A DNA stretch of 64,000 bases from Fasciola hepatica (taxonomy: Eukaryota; Platyhelminthes; Trematoda; Plagiorchiida; Fasciolidae), in the NCBI GenBank assembly GCA_948099385.1, contig CANUEZ040000204.1:2108001-2172000 (forward strand), written 5' to 3'. Below are positions 1 to 13,912 of this stretch, piece after piece. A program made the position numbers and the translations under genes. Every line of letters begins with the position of its first letter. Within the stretch, counting starts at the first letter, position 1. The notes below the pieces were generated by a model. It was not told the DNA's origin. It searched no databases and worked only from the letters and a program-made list of their open reading frames with translations.

Positions 1-370
1 AATGCAATAGAGCAGTAGCAGAGTAGATTTGTATAATATGATTCTCCATGCAGCTTGAACACTGAACTGACCATTGAAAATTATGGAAGCGCTGTACAGC
101 TGTTTGATCCGCTAAGGGAATCATGAGCATTGCACATGGACAGAGCCCACTCGGAGACACGAACAAGGGTTGGGGTGAACGATTGTCAGTCGAACACCCA
201 AATCACAAGGCTATCCGATATGGGTCTCAACGCTTTGTTCAACATATACACTACATGATATAGCACAATCCCCAAATTGGCTTCGGCTTTCGCTTTCGCT
301 TTGAACGGTAACAACCAAATTCTCGCACACCGATCCAATCCTATGTTCCATCACTTCTCTATTTATGGGC
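1..370 (+). repeat. Partial satellite monomer, left window edge
   Basis: This is the right 370 bp of a monomer (offsets 54-423), cut by the window boundary. It carries the AAGCGCTG and GATTGTCAG variants and the AAATCAC allele. These tie it to the type B copies at 1217 and 3755 of the neighbouring six-monomer repeat. The copy at 371 is in turn close to the type C copy at 1640, so the B-C order already exists before the first clear six-monomer unit. Confidence 0.95.
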
Positions 371-793
371 CTATGTAAAACCAATGCATTCCCCTATGAA
401 CAATCCACACAGATTGCTCATACAATGCAATAGAGCAGTAGCAGAGTAGATTTGTATAATATGATTCTCCATGCTGCTTGAACACTGAACTGACCATTGA
501 AAATGATGGAAGCACTGTACAGCTGTTTGATCCGCTAAGGGAATCATGAGCATTGCACATGGACAGAGCCCACTCGGAGACACGAACAAGGGTTGGGGTG
601 AACGAATGTCAGTCGAACACCCAAACCACAAGGCTATCCGATATGGGTCTCAACGCTTTGTTCAACATATACACTACATGATATAGCACAATCCCCAAAT
701 TGGCTTCGGCTTCCGCTTTCGCCTTGAACGGTAACAACCAAATTCTCGCACACCGATCCAATCCTATGTTCCATCACTTCTCTATTTATGGGC

Positions 794-3700
794 CTAAGTA
801 AAACCAAGGCATTCCCTTATGAACAATCCACACCGATTGCTCATACAATGCAATAGAGCAGTAGCAGAGTAGATTTGTATAATATGATTCTCCATGCAGC
901 TCGAACACTGAACTGACCATTGAAAATTATGGAAGCACTGTACAGCTGTTTGATCCGCTAAGGGAATCATGAGCATTGCACATGGACAGAGCCCATACGG
1001 GGACACGAACAAGGGTTGGGGTGAACGAATGTCAGTCGAACACCCAAAGCACGAGCCCATTCGATATGGGTCTCAACGCTTTGTTCAACATATACACTAC
1101 ATGATATAGCACAATCCCCAAATCGCCTTCGGCTTTCGCTTTCGCTTTGAACGGTAACAACCAAATTCTCGCACACCGATCCAATCTTATGTTCCATCAC
1201 TTCTCTATTTATGGGCCTAAGTAAAACCAAGGCATTCCCTTATGAACAATCCACACAGATTGCTCATACAATGCAATAGAGCAGTAGCAGAGTAGATTTG
1301 TATAATATGATTCTCCATGCAGCTTGAACACTGAACTGACCATTGAAAATTATGGAAGCGCTGTACAGCTGTTTGATCCGCTAAGGGAATGATGAGCATT
1401 GCACATGGACAGAGCCCACTCGGAGACACGAACAAGGGTTGGGGTGAACGATTGTCAGTCGAACACCCAAATCACAAGGCTATCCGATATGGGTCTCAAC
1501 GCTTTGTTCAACATATACACTACATGATATAGCACAATCCCCAAATTGGCTTCGGCTTTCGCTTTCGCTTTGAACGGTAACAACCAAATTCTCGCACACC
1601 GATCCAATCCTATGTTCCATCACTTCTCTATTTATGGGCCTATGTAAAACCAATGCATTCCCCTATGAACAATCCACACAGATTGCTCATACAATGCAAT
1701 AGAGCAGTAGCAGAGTAGATTTGTATAATATGATTCTCCATGCTGCTTGAACACTGAACTGACCATTGAAAATGATGGAAGCACTGTACAGCTGTTTGAT
1801 CCGCTAAGGGAATCATGAGCATTGCACATGGACAGAGCCCACTCGGAGACACGAACAAGGGTTGGGGTGAACGATTGTCAGTCGAACACCCAAACCACAA
1901 GGCTATCCGATATGGATCTCAACGCTTTGTTCAACATATACACTACATGATATAGCACAATCCCCAAATCGCCTTCGGCTTTCGCTTTCGCTTTGAACGG
2001 TAACAACCAAATTCTCGCACACCGATCCAATCCTATGTTCCATCACTTCTCTATTTATGGGCCTAAGTAAAACCAAGGCATTCCCTTATGAACAACCCAC
2101 ACAGATTGCTCATACAATGCAATAGAGCAGTAGCAGAGTAGATTTGTATAATATGATTCTCCATGCAGTTTGAACACTGAACTGACCATTGAAAATTATG
2201 GAAGCACTGTACAGCTGTTTGATCCGTTAAGAGAATGATGAGAATTGCACATGGACAGAGCCCACTCGGAGACACGAACAAGGGTTGGGGTGAACGAATG
2301 TCAGTCGAACACCCAAACCACAAGGCTATCCGATATGGGTCTCAACGCTTTGTTCAACATATACACTACATGATATAGCACAATCCCCAAATTGGCTTCG
2401 GCTTTCGCTTTCGCTTTGAACGGTAACAACCAAATTCTCGCACACTGATCCAATCCTATGTTCCATCACTTCTCTATTTATGGGCCTAAGTAAAACCAAG
2501 GCATTCCCTTATGAACAATCCACACAGATTGCTCATACAATGCAATAGAGCAGTAGCAGAGTAGATTTGTATAATATGATTCTCCATGCTGCTTGAACAC
2601 TGAACTGACCATTGAAAATGATGGAAGCACTGTACAGCTGTTTGATCCGCTAAGGGAATCATGACCATTGCACATGGACAGAGCCCACTCGGAGACACGA
2701 ACAAGGGTTGGGGTGAACGATTGTCAGTCGAACACCCAAACCACAAGGCTATACCATATGGGTCTGAACGCTTTGTTCAACATATACACTACATGATATA
2801 GCACAATCCCCAAATTGGCTTCGGCTTTCGCTTTCGCTTTGAACGGTAACAACCAAATTCTCGCACACCGATCCAATCCTATGTTCCATCACTTCTCTAT
2901 TTATGGGCCTAAGTAAAACCAAGGCATTCCCTTATGAACAACCCACACAGATTGCTCATACAATGCAATAGAGCAGTAGCAGTGTAGATTTGTATAATAT
3001 GATTCTCCATGCAGCTTGACCACGGTAGTGACCATTGAAAATTATGGAAGCACTGTACAGCTGTTTGATCCGCTGAGGGAATCATGAGCATTGCACATGG
3101 ACAGAGCCCACTCGGAGACACGAACAAGGGTTGGGGTGAACGAATGTCAGTCGAACACCCAAACCACAAGGCTATCCGATATGGGTCTCAACGCTTTGTT
3201 CAACATATACACTACATGATATAGCACAATCCCCAAATTGGCTTCGGCTTCCGCTTTCGCCTTGAACGGTAACAACCAAATTCTCGCACACCGATCCAAT
3301 CCTATGTTCCACCACTTCTCTATTTATGGGCCTAAGTAAAACCAAGGCATTCCCTTATGAACAATCCACACCGATTGCTCATACAATGCAATAGAGCAGT
3401 AGCAGAGTAGATTTGTATAATATGATTCTCCATGCAGCTCGAACACTGAACTGACCATTGAAAATTATGGAAGCACTGTACAGCTGTTTGATCCGCTGAG
3501 GGAATCATGAGCATTGCACATGGACAGAGCCCATACGGGGACACGAACAAGGGTTGGGGTGAACGAATGTCAGTCGAACACCCAAAGCACGAGCCCATTC
3601 GATATGGGTCTCAACGCTTTGTTCAACATATACACTACATGATATAGCACAATCCCCAAATCGCCTTCGGCTTTCGCTTTCGCTTTGAACGGTAACAACC

Positions 3701-5869
3701 AAATTCTCGCACACCGATCCAATCCTATGTTCCATCACTTCTCTATTTATGGGCCTAAGTAAAACCAAGGCATTCCCTTATGAACAATCCACACAGATTG
3801 CTCATACAATGCAATAGAGCAGTAGCAGAGTAGATTTGTATAATATGATTCTCCATGCAGCTTGAACACTGAACTGACCATTGAAAATTATGGAAGCGCT
3901 GTACAGCTGTTTGATCCGCTAAGGGAATGATGAGCATTGCACATGGACAGAGCCCACTCGGAGACACGAACAAGGGTTGGGGTGAACGATTGTCAGTCGA
4001 ACACCCAAATCACAAGGCTATCCGATATGGGTCTGAACGCTTTGTTCAACATATACACTACATGATATAGCACAATCCCCAAATTGGCTTCGGCTTTCGC
4101 TTTCGCTTTGAACGGTAACAACCAAATTCTCGCACACCGATCCAATCCTATGTTCCATCACTTCTCCATTTATGAGCCTAAGAAAAACCAAGGCATTCCC
4201 TTATGAACAATCCACACAGATTGCTCATACAATGCAATAGAGCAGTAGCAGAGTAGATTTGTATAATATGATTCTCCATGCAGCTTGAACACTGAACTGA
4301 CCATTGAAAATGATGGAAGCACTGTACGGCTGTTTGATCCGCTAAGGGAATCATGAGCATTGCACATGGACAGAGCCCACTCGGAGACACGAACAAGGGT
4401 TGGGGTGAACGATTGTCAGTCGAACACCCAAACCACAAGGCTATCCGATATGGATCTCAACACTTTGTTCAACATATACACTACATGATATAGCACAATC
4501 CCCAAATCGCCTTCGGCTTTCGCTTTCGCTTTGAACGGTAACAACCAAATTCTCGCACACCGATCCAATCCTATGTTCCATCACTTCTCTATTTATGGGC
4601 CTAAGTAAAACCAAGGCATTCCCTTATGAACAACCCACACAGATTGCTCATACAATGCAATAGAGCAGTAGCAGAGTAGATTTGTATAATATGATTCTCC
4701 ATGCAGTTTGAACACTGAACTGACCATTGAAAATTATGGAAGCACTGTACAGCTGTTTGATCCGTTAAGAGAATGATGAGAATTGCACATGGACAGAGCC
4801 CACTCGGAGACACGAACAAGGGTTGGGGTGAACGAATGTCAGTCGAACACCCAAACCACAAGGCTATCCGATATGGGTCTGAACGCTTTGTTCAACATAT
4901 ACACTACATGATATAGCACAATCCCCAAATTGGCTTCGGCTTTCGCTTTCGCTTTGAACGGTAACAACCAAATTCTCGCACACCGATCCAATCCTATGTT
5001 CCATCACTTCTCTATTTATGGGCCTATGTAAAACCAATGCATTCCCTTATGAACAATCCACACAGATTGCTCATACAATGCAATAGAGCAGTAGCAGAGT
5101 AGATTTGTATAATATGATTCTCCATGCAGCTTGAACACTGAACTGACCATTGAAAATGATGGAAGCACTGTACAGCTGTTTGATCCGCTAAGGGAATCAT
5201 GAGCATTGCACATGGACAGAGCCCACTCGGAGACACGAACAAGGGTTGGGGTGAACGAATGTCAGTCGAACACCCAAACCACAAGGCTATCCGATATGGA
5301 TCTCAACACTTTGTTCAACATATACACTACATGATATAGCACAATCCCCAAATCGCCTTCGGCTTTCGCTTTCGCTTTGAACGGTAACAACCAAATTCTC
5401 GCACACCGATCCAATCCTATGTTCCATCACTTCTCTATTTATGGGCCTAAGTAAAACCAAGGCATTCCCTTATGAACAACCCACACAGATTGCTCATACA
5501 ATGCAATAGAGCAGTAGCAGAGTAGATTTGTATAATATGATTCTCCATGCAGCTTGACCACGGTAGTGACCATTGAAAATTATGGAAGCACTGTACAGCT
5601 GTTTGATCCGCTGAGGGAATCATGAGCATTGCACATGGACAGAGCCCACTCGGAGACACGAACAAGGGTTGGGGTGAACGAATGTCAGTCGAACACCCAA
5701 ACCACAAGGCTATCCGATATGGGTCTCAACGCTTTGTTCAACATATACACTACATGATATAGCACAATCCCCAAATCGCCTTCGGCTTCCGCTTTCGCCT
5801 TGAACGGTAACAACCAAATTCTCGCACACCGATCCAATCCTATGTTCCATCACTTCTCTATTTATGGGC
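794..5869 (+). repeat. Six-monomer higher-order repeat, two copies of 2538 bp
   Basis: Monomer types recur at exactly 2538 bp (6 x 423). Type A (794, 3332) has CAGCTCGAAC, CCATACGGGGAC and AGCACGAGCCCATTCG. Type B (1217, 3755) has AAGCGCTG. Type C (1640, 4178) has ATATGGATCTC. Type D (2063, 4601) has GCAGTTTGAAC and CCGTTAAGAGAATGATGAG. Type E is at 2486 and 5024, and type F (2909, 5447) has GACCACGGTAGTGACC. A, B, D and F match best. The E copy at 5024 has a C-like right half, so the second unit is already mosaic. A third unit begins with A at 5870. Confidence 0.85.
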
Positions 5870-8800
5870 CTAAGTAAAACCAAGGCATTCCCTTATGAAC
5901 AATCCACACCGATTGCTCATACAATGCAATAGAGCAGTAGCAGAGTAGATTTGTATAATATGATTCTCCATGCAGCTCGAACACTGAACTGACCATTGAA
6001 AATTATGGAAGCACTGTACAGCTGTTTGATCCGCTGAGGGAATCATGAGCATTGCACATGGACAGAGCCCATACGGGGACACGAACAAGGGTTGGGGTGA
6101 ACGAATGTCAGTCGAACACCCAAAGCACGAGCCCATTCGATATGGGTCTCAACGCTTTGTTCAACATATACACTACATGATATAGCACAATCCCCAAATC
6201 GCCTTCGGCTTTCGCTTTCGCTTTGAACGGTAACAACCAAATTCTCGCACACCGATCCAATCCTATGTTCCATCACTTCTCTATTTATGGGCCTAAGTAA
6301 AACCAAGGCATTCCCTTATGAACAACCCACACAGATTGCTCATACAATGCAATAGAGCAGTAGCAGAGTAGATTTGTATAATATGATTCTCCATGCAGAT
6401 TGAACACTGAACTGACCATTGAAAATTATGGAAGCACTGTACAGCTGTTTGATCCGCTGAGGGAATCATGAGCATTGCACATGGACAGAGCCCATACGGG
6501 GACACGAACAAGGGTTGGGGTGAACGAATGTCAGTCGAACACCCAAAGCACGAGCCCATTCGATATGGGTCTCAACGCTTTGTTCAACATATACACTACA
6601 TGATATAGCACAATCCCCAAATCGCCTTCGGCTTTCGCTTTCGCTTTGAACGGTAACAACCAAATTCTCGCACACCGATCCAATCCTATGTTCCATCACT
6701 TCTCTATTTATGGGCCTAAGTAAAACCAAGGCATTCCCTTATGATCAATCCCAACACAGATTGCTCATACAATGCAATAGAGCAGTAGCAGAGTAGATTT
6801 GTATAATATGATTCTCCATGCAGTTTGAACACTGAACTGACCATTGAAAATTATGGAAGCACTGTACAGCTGTTTGATCCGTTAAGAGAATGATGAGAAT
6901 TGCACATGGACAGAGCCCACTAGGAGACACGAACAAGGGTTGGGGTGAACGAATGTCAGTCGAACACCCAAACCACAAGGCTATCCGATATGGGTCTCAA
7001 CGCTTTGTTCAACATATACACTACATGATATAGCACAATCCTCAAATTGGCTTCGGCTTTCGCTTTCGCTTTGAACGGTAACAACCAAATTCTCGCACAC
7101 CGATCCAATCCTATGTTCCATCACTTCTCTATTTGTGGGCCTAAGTAAAACCAAGGCATTCCCTTATGAACAATCCACACAGATTGCTCATACAATGCAA
7201 TAGAGCAGTAGCAGAGTAGATTTGTATAATATGATTCTCCATGCAGCTTGAACACTGAACTGACCATTGAAAATGATGGAAGCACTGTACAGCTGTTTGA
7301 TCCGCTAAGGGAATCATGAGCATTGCACATGGACAGAGCCCACTCGGAGACACGAACAAGGGTTGGGGTGAACGAATGTCAGTCGAACACCCAAACCACA
7401 AGGCTATCCGATATGCGTCTCAACGCTTTGTTCAACATATACACTACATGATATAGCACAATCCCCAAATTGGCTTCGGCTTCCGCTTTCGCCTTGAACG
7501 GTAACAACCAAATTCTCGCACACCGATCCAATCCTATGTTCCATCACTTCTCTATTTATGGGCCTAAGTAAAACCAAGGCATTCCCTTATGAACAATCCA
7601 CACCGATTGCTCATACAATGCAATAGAGCAGTAGCAGAGTAGATTTGTATAATATGATTCTCCATGCAGCTTGACCACGGTAGTGACCATTGAAAATTAT
7701 GGAAGCACTGTACAGCTGTTTGATCCGCTGAGGGAATCATGAGCATTGCACATGGACAGAGCCCACTCGGAGACACGAACAAGGGTTGGGGTGAACGAAT
7801 GTCAGTCGAACACCCAAACCACAAGGCTATCCGATATGGGTCTCAACGCTTTGTTCAACATATACACTACATGATATAGCACAATCCCCAAATTGGCTTC
7901 GGCTTCCGCTTTCGCCTTGAACGGTAACAACCAAATTCTCGCACACCGATCCAATCCTATGTTCCATCACTTCTCTATTTATGGGCCTAAGTAAAACCAA
8001 GGCATTCCCTTATGAACAATCCACACCGATTGCTCATACAATGCAATAGAGCAGTAGCAGAGTAGATTTGTATAATATGATTCTCCATGCAGCTCGAACA
8101 CTGAACTGACCATTGAAAATTATGGAAGCACTGTACAGCTGTTTGATCCGCTAAGGGAATCATGAGCATTGCACATGGACAGAGCCCATACGGGGACACG
8201 AACAAGGGTTGGGGTGAACGAATGTCAGTCGAACACCCAAACCACAAGGCTATCCGATATGGGTCTCAACGCTTTGTTCAACATATACACTACATGATAT
8301 AGCACAATCCCCAAATTGGCTTCGGCTTCCGCTTTCGCCTTGAACGGTAACAACCAAATTCTCGCACACCGATCCAATCCTATGTTCCATCACTTCTCTA
8401 TTTATGGGCCTAAGTAAAACCAAGGCATTCCCTTATGAACAATCCACACCGATTGCTCATACAATGCAATAGAGCAGTAGCAGAGTAGATTTGTATAATA
8501 TGATTCTCCATGCAGCTCGAACACTGAACTGACCATTGAAAATTATGGAAGCACTGTACAGCTGTTTGATCCGCTGAGGGAATCATGAGCATTGCACATG
8601 GACAGAGCCCATACGGGGACACGAACAAGGGTTGGGGTGAACGAATGTCAGTCGAACACCCAAACCACAAGGCTATCCGATATGGGTCTCAACGCTTTGT
8701 TCAACATATACACTACATGATATAGCACAATCCCCAAATCGCCTTCGGCTTTCGCTTTCGCTTTGAACGGTAACAACCAAATTCTCGCACACCGATCCAA

Positions 8801-10524
8801 TCCTATGTTCCATCACTTCTCTATTTATGGGCCTAAGTAAAACCAAGGCATTCCCTTATGAACAATCCACACCGATTGCTCATACAATGCAATAGAGCAG
8901 TAGCAGAGTAGATTTGTATAATATGATTCTCCATGCAGCTCGAACACTGAACTGACCATTGAAAATTATGGAAGCGCTGTACAGCTGTTTGATCCGCTAA
9001 GGGAATGATGAGCATTGCACATGGACAGAGCCCACTCGGAGACACGAACAAGGGTTGGGGTGAACGATTGTCAGTCGAACACCCAAACCACAAGGCTATC
9101 CGATATGGGTCTGAACGCTTTGTTCAACATATACACTACATGATATAGCACAATCCCCAAATTGGCTTCGGCTTTCGCTTTCGCTTTGAACGGTAACAAC
9201 CAAATTCTCGCACACCGATCCAATCCTATGTTCCATCACTTCTCTATTTATGGGCCTAAGTAAAACCAAGGCATTCCCTTATGAACATTCCACACAGATT
9301 GCTCATACAATGCAATAGAGCAGTAGCAGAGTAGATTTGTATAATATGATTCTCCATGCAGCTTGAACACTGAACTGACCATTGAAAATTATGGAAGCAC
9401 TGTACGGCTGTTTGATCCGCTAAGGGAATCATGAGCATTGCACATGGACAGAGCCCACTCGGAGACACGAACAAGGGTTGGGGTGAACGATTGTCAGTCG
9501 AACACCCAAACCACAAGGCTATCCGATATGGATCTCAACACTTTGTTCAACATATACACTACATGATATAGCACAATCCCCAAATCGCCTTCGGCTTTCG
9601 CTTTCGCTTTGAACGGTAACAACCAAATTCTCGCACACCGATCCAATCCTATGTTCCATCACTTCTCTATTTATGGGCCTAAGTAAAACCAATGCATTCC
9701 CTTATGAACAATCCACACAGATTGCTCATACAATGCAATAGAGCAGTAGCAGAGTAGATTTGTATAATATGATTCTCCATGCAGTTTGAACACTGAACTG
9801 ACCATTGAAAATTATGGAAGCACTGTACAGCTGTTTGATCCGTTAAGAGAATGATGAGAATTGCACATGGACAGAGCCCACTCGGAGACACGAACAAGGG
9901 TTGGGGTGAACGAATGTCAGTCGAACACCCAAACCACAAGGCTATCCGATATGGGTCTCAACGCTTTGTTCAACATATACACTACATGATATAGCACAAT
10001 CCCCAAATTGGCTTCGGCTTTCGCTTTCGCTTTGAACGGTAACAACCAAATTCTCGCACACCGATCCAATCCTATGTTCCATCACTTCTCTATTTATGGG
10101 CCTATGTAAAACCAAGGCATTCCCTTATGAACAACCCACATAGATTGCTCATACAATGCAATAGAGCAGTAGCAGAGTAGATTTGTATAATATGATTCTC
10201 CATGCAGTTTGAACACTGAACTGACCATTGAAAATTATGGAAGCACTGTACAGCTGTTTGATCCGTTAAGAGAATGATGAGAATTGCACATGGACAGAGC
10301 CCACTCGGAGACACGAACAAGGGTTGGGGTGAACGAATGTCAGTCGAACACCCAAACCACAAGGCTTTCCCATATGGGTCTGAACGCTTTGTTCAACATA
10401 TACAATACATGATATAGCACAATCCCCAAATCGCCTTCGGCTTTCGCTTTCGCTTTGAACGGTAACAACCAAATTCTCGCACACCGATCCAATCCTATGT
10501 TCCATCACTTCTCTATTTATGGGC
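5870..10524 (+). repeat. Scrambled derivative of the six-monomer repeat
   Basis: The same monomer types continue, but out of regular order. By diagnostic variants I read A (5870), A-like (6293), D-like with 2 extra bases (6716), E/C-like (7141), F (7564), A (7987), A (8410), B (8833), C (9256), D (9679), D (10102). Types are skipped (B, C) and doubled (A A, D D). That is what unequal exchange out of register between neighbouring six-monomer units would leave. Assignments rest on a few diagnostic sites per monomer. Confidence 0.7.
6716..7140 (+). repeat. 425-bp monomer with the 2-base insertion
   Basis: This copy reads ATGATCAATCCCAACACAG at 6741-6759 where the consensus has ATGAACAATCCACACAG. 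The net gain is two bases. The rest of the left half is type D (GCAGTTTGAAC, CCGTTAAGAG). The same altered string is found at 10550 and 13514, inside copies with different neighbouring variants. Confidence 0.95.
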
Positions 10525-10949
10525 CTAAGTAAAACCAAGGCATTCCCTTATGATCAATCCCAACACAGATTGCTCATACAATGCAATAGAGCAGTAGCAG
10601 AGTAGATTTGTATAATATGATTCTCCATGCAGCTTGAACACTGAACTGACCATTGAAAATTGTGGAAGCACCGTACAGCTAATTTATCCACTAATGGAAT
10701 CATGAAAATTGCACATAGACAGAGCCCACTCGGAGACACGAACAAGGGTTGGGGTGAACGAATGTCAGTCGAACACCCAAACCACAAGGCTATCCGATAT
10801 GGGTCTCAACGCTTTGTTCAACATATACAATACATGATATAGCACAATCCCCAAATTGGCTTCGGCTTTCGCTTTCGCTTTGAACGGTAACAACCAAATT
10901 CTCGCACACCGATCCAATCCTATGTTCCATCACTTCTCTATTTATGGGC
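10525..10949 (+). repeat. Most divergent monomer, 425 bp
   Basis: This copy has the ATGATCAATCCCAACACAG two-base insertion near 10550. It also has a cluster of substitutions at 10661-10720, including TTGTGGAAGCACCG, AGCTAATTTATCCACTAATG, ATGAAAATTGC and ACATAGACAG. Outside that 60-bp tract it is ordinary. The TGATCCGC to TTATCCAC change removes the CpG at offset 163, and the CAGCTG PvuII site becomes CAGCTA. Clustered differences suggest import of a tract from a diverged copy or array edge rather than scattered point mutation. Confidence 0.9.
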
Positions 10950-13487
10950 CTAAGTAAAACCAAGGCATTCCCTTATGAACAATCCACACAGATTGCTCAT
11001 ACAATGCAATAGAGCAGTAGCAGAGTAGATTTGTATAATATGATTCTCCATGCAGCTTGAACACTGAACTGACCATTGAAAATTATGGAAGCACTGTACA
11101 GCTGTTTGATCCGCTAAGGGAATCATGAGCGTTGCACATGGACGGAGCCCACTCGGAAACACGAACAACGGTTGGGGTGAACGAATGTCAGTCGAACACC
11201 CAAATCACAAGGCTATCCCATATGGGTCTCAACGCTTTGATCAACATATACACTACATGATATAGCACAATCCCCAAATTGGCTTCGTCTTTCGCTTTCG
11301 CTTTGAACGGTAACAACCAAATTCTCGCACACCGATCCAATCCTATGTTCCATCACTTCTCTATTTATGGGCCTAAGTAAAACCAAGGCATTCCCTTATG
11401 AACAATCCACACAGATTGCTCATACAATGCAATAGAGCAGTAGCAGAGTAGATTTGTATAATATGATTCTCCATGCAGCTTGAACACTGAACTGACCATT
11501 GAAAATTATGGAAGCACTGTACAGCTGTTTGATCCGCTAAGGGAATCATGAGCATTGCACATGGACAGAGCCCACTCGGAGACACGAACAAGGGTTGGGG
11601 TGAACGAATGTCAGTCGAACACCCAAACCACAAGGCTATCCGATATGCGTCTCAACGCTTTGTTCAACATATACACTACATGATATAGCACAATCCCCAA
11701 ATTGGCTTCGGCTTTCGCTTTCGCTTTGAACGGTAACAACCAAATTCTCGCACACCGATCCAATCCTATGTTCCATCACTTCTCTATTTATGGGCCTAAG
11801 TAAAACCGAGGCATTCCCTTATGAACAATCCACACAGATTGCTCATACAATGCAATAGAGCAGTAGCAGAGTAGATTTGTATAATATGATTCTCCATGCA
11901 GCTTGAACACTGAACTGACCATTGAAAATTATGGAAGCACTGTACAGCTGTTTGATCCGCTAAGGGAATCATGAGCATTGCACATGGACAGAGCCCACTC
12001 GGAGACACGAACAAGGGTTGGGGTGAACGATTGTCAGTCGAAAACCCAAACCACAAGGCTATCCCATATCGGTCGGAACGCTTTGTTCAACATATACACT
12101 ACTTGATATAGCACAATCCTCAAATCGCCTTCGGCTTTCGCTTTCGCTTTGAACGGTAACAACCAAATTCTCGCACACCAATCCAATCCTATGTTCCATC
12201 ACTTCTCTATTTATGGGCCTAAGTAAAACCAAGGCATTCCCTTATGAACAATCCACACAGATTGCTCATACAATGCAATAGAGCAGTAGCAGAGTAGATT
12301 TGTATAATATGATTCTCCATGCAGCTTGAACACTGAACTGACCATTGAAAATGATGGAAGCACTGTACAGCTGTTTGATCCGCTAAGGGAACGATGAGCA
12401 TTGCACATGGACAGAGCCCACTCGGAGACACGAACAAGGGTTGGGGTGAACGAATGTCAGTCGAACACCCAAACCACAAGGCTATCCGATATGGGTCTCA
12501 ACGCTTTGTTCAACATATACACTACATGATATAGCACAATCCCCAAATCGCCTTCGGCTTTCGCTTTCGCTTTGAACGGTAACAACCAAATTCTCGCACA
12601 CCGATCCAATCCTATGTTCCATCACTTCTCTATTTATGGGCCTATGTAAAACCAATGCATTCCCTTATGAACAATCCACACAGATTGCTCATACAATGCA
12701 ATAGAGCAGTAGCAGAGTAGATTTGTATAATATGATTCTCCATGCAGCTTGAACACTGAACTGACCATTGAAAATTATGGAAGCACTGTACAGCTGTTTG
12801 ATCCGCTAAGGGAATCATGAGCATTGCACATGGACAGAGCCCACTCGGAGACACGAACAAGGGTTGGGGTGAACGAATGTCAGTCGAACACCCAAACCAC
12901 AAGGCTATCCGATATGGGTCTGAACGCTTTGATCAACATATACACTACATGATATAGCACAATCCACAAATTGGCTTCGGCTTTCGCTTTCGCTTTGAAC
13001 GGTAACAACCAAATTCTCGCACACCGATCCAATCCTATGTTCCATCACTTCTCTATTTATGGGCCTAAGTAAAACCAAGGCATTCCCTTATGAACAATCC
13101 ACACAGATTGCTCATACAATGCAATAGAGCAGTAGCATAGTAGATTTGTATAATATGATTCTCCATGCAGCTTGAACACTGAACTGACCATTGAAAATTA
13201 TGGAAGCACTGTACAGCTGTTTGATCCGCTAAGGGAATCATGAGCATTGCACATGGACAGAGCCCACTCGGAGACACGAACAAGGGTTGGGGTGAACGAT
13301 TGTCAGTCGAACACCCAAATCACAAGGCTATCCGATATGGGTCTCAACGCTTTGTTCAACATATACACTACTTGATATAGCACAATCCCCAAATCGCCTT
13401 CGGCTTTCGCTTTCGCTTTGGATGGTAACAACCAAATTCTCGCACACCAATCCAATCCTATGTTCCATCACTTCTCTATTTATGGGC

Positions 13488-13912
13488 CTAAGTAAAACCA
13501 AGGCATTCCCTTATGATCAATCCCAACACAGATTGCTCATACAATGCAATAGAGCAGTAGCAGAGTAGATTTGTATAATATGATTCTCCATGCAGCTTGA
13601 ACACTGAACTGACCATTGAAAATGATGGAAGCACTGTACAGCTGTTTGATCCGCTAAGGGAATCATGAGCGTTGCACATGGACAGAGCCCACTCGGAGAC
13701 ACGAACAAGGGTTGGGGTGAACGAATGTCAGTCGAACACCCAAACCACAAGGCTATCCGATATGGGTCTCAACGCTTTGTTCAACATATACACTACATGA
13801 TATAGCACAATCCTCAAATTGGCTTCGGCTTTCGCTTTCGCTTTGAACGGTAACAACCAAATTCTCGCACACCGATCCAATCCTATGTTCCATCACTTCT
13901 CTATTTGTGGGC
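13488..13912 (+). repeat. 425-bp monomer with the 2-base insertion
   Basis: This is the third carrier of the ATGATCAATCCCAACACAG string (13513-13531). Its surroundings differ from the other two carriers: GAAAATGATGG, GAGCGTTGC and a right half with AATCCTCAAATTGG and ATTTGTGGG. The right half matches that of the copy at 6716, which also has AATCCTCAAATTGG and ATTTGTGGG. The copies at 6716 and 13488 therefore share both ends but differ in the middle. Confidence 0.9.

Noticed and set aside
237..306. Possible RNA polymerase III promoter on the minus strand: A-box-like TAGTGTATATG (offsets 306-296) and B-box-like TGTTCGACTGA (offsets 249-239)
   Set aside because: Spacing is about right, but both boxes match only loose consensus and such matches are expected about once per monomer by chance. 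No tRNA-like fold can be drawn, since the T-arm stem does not pair.
340..356. The GCTTTC hexamer run as an independent microsatellite
   Set aside because: Only about three units are present and the number is constant in nearly all copies, so it does not behave as an unstable microsatellite.
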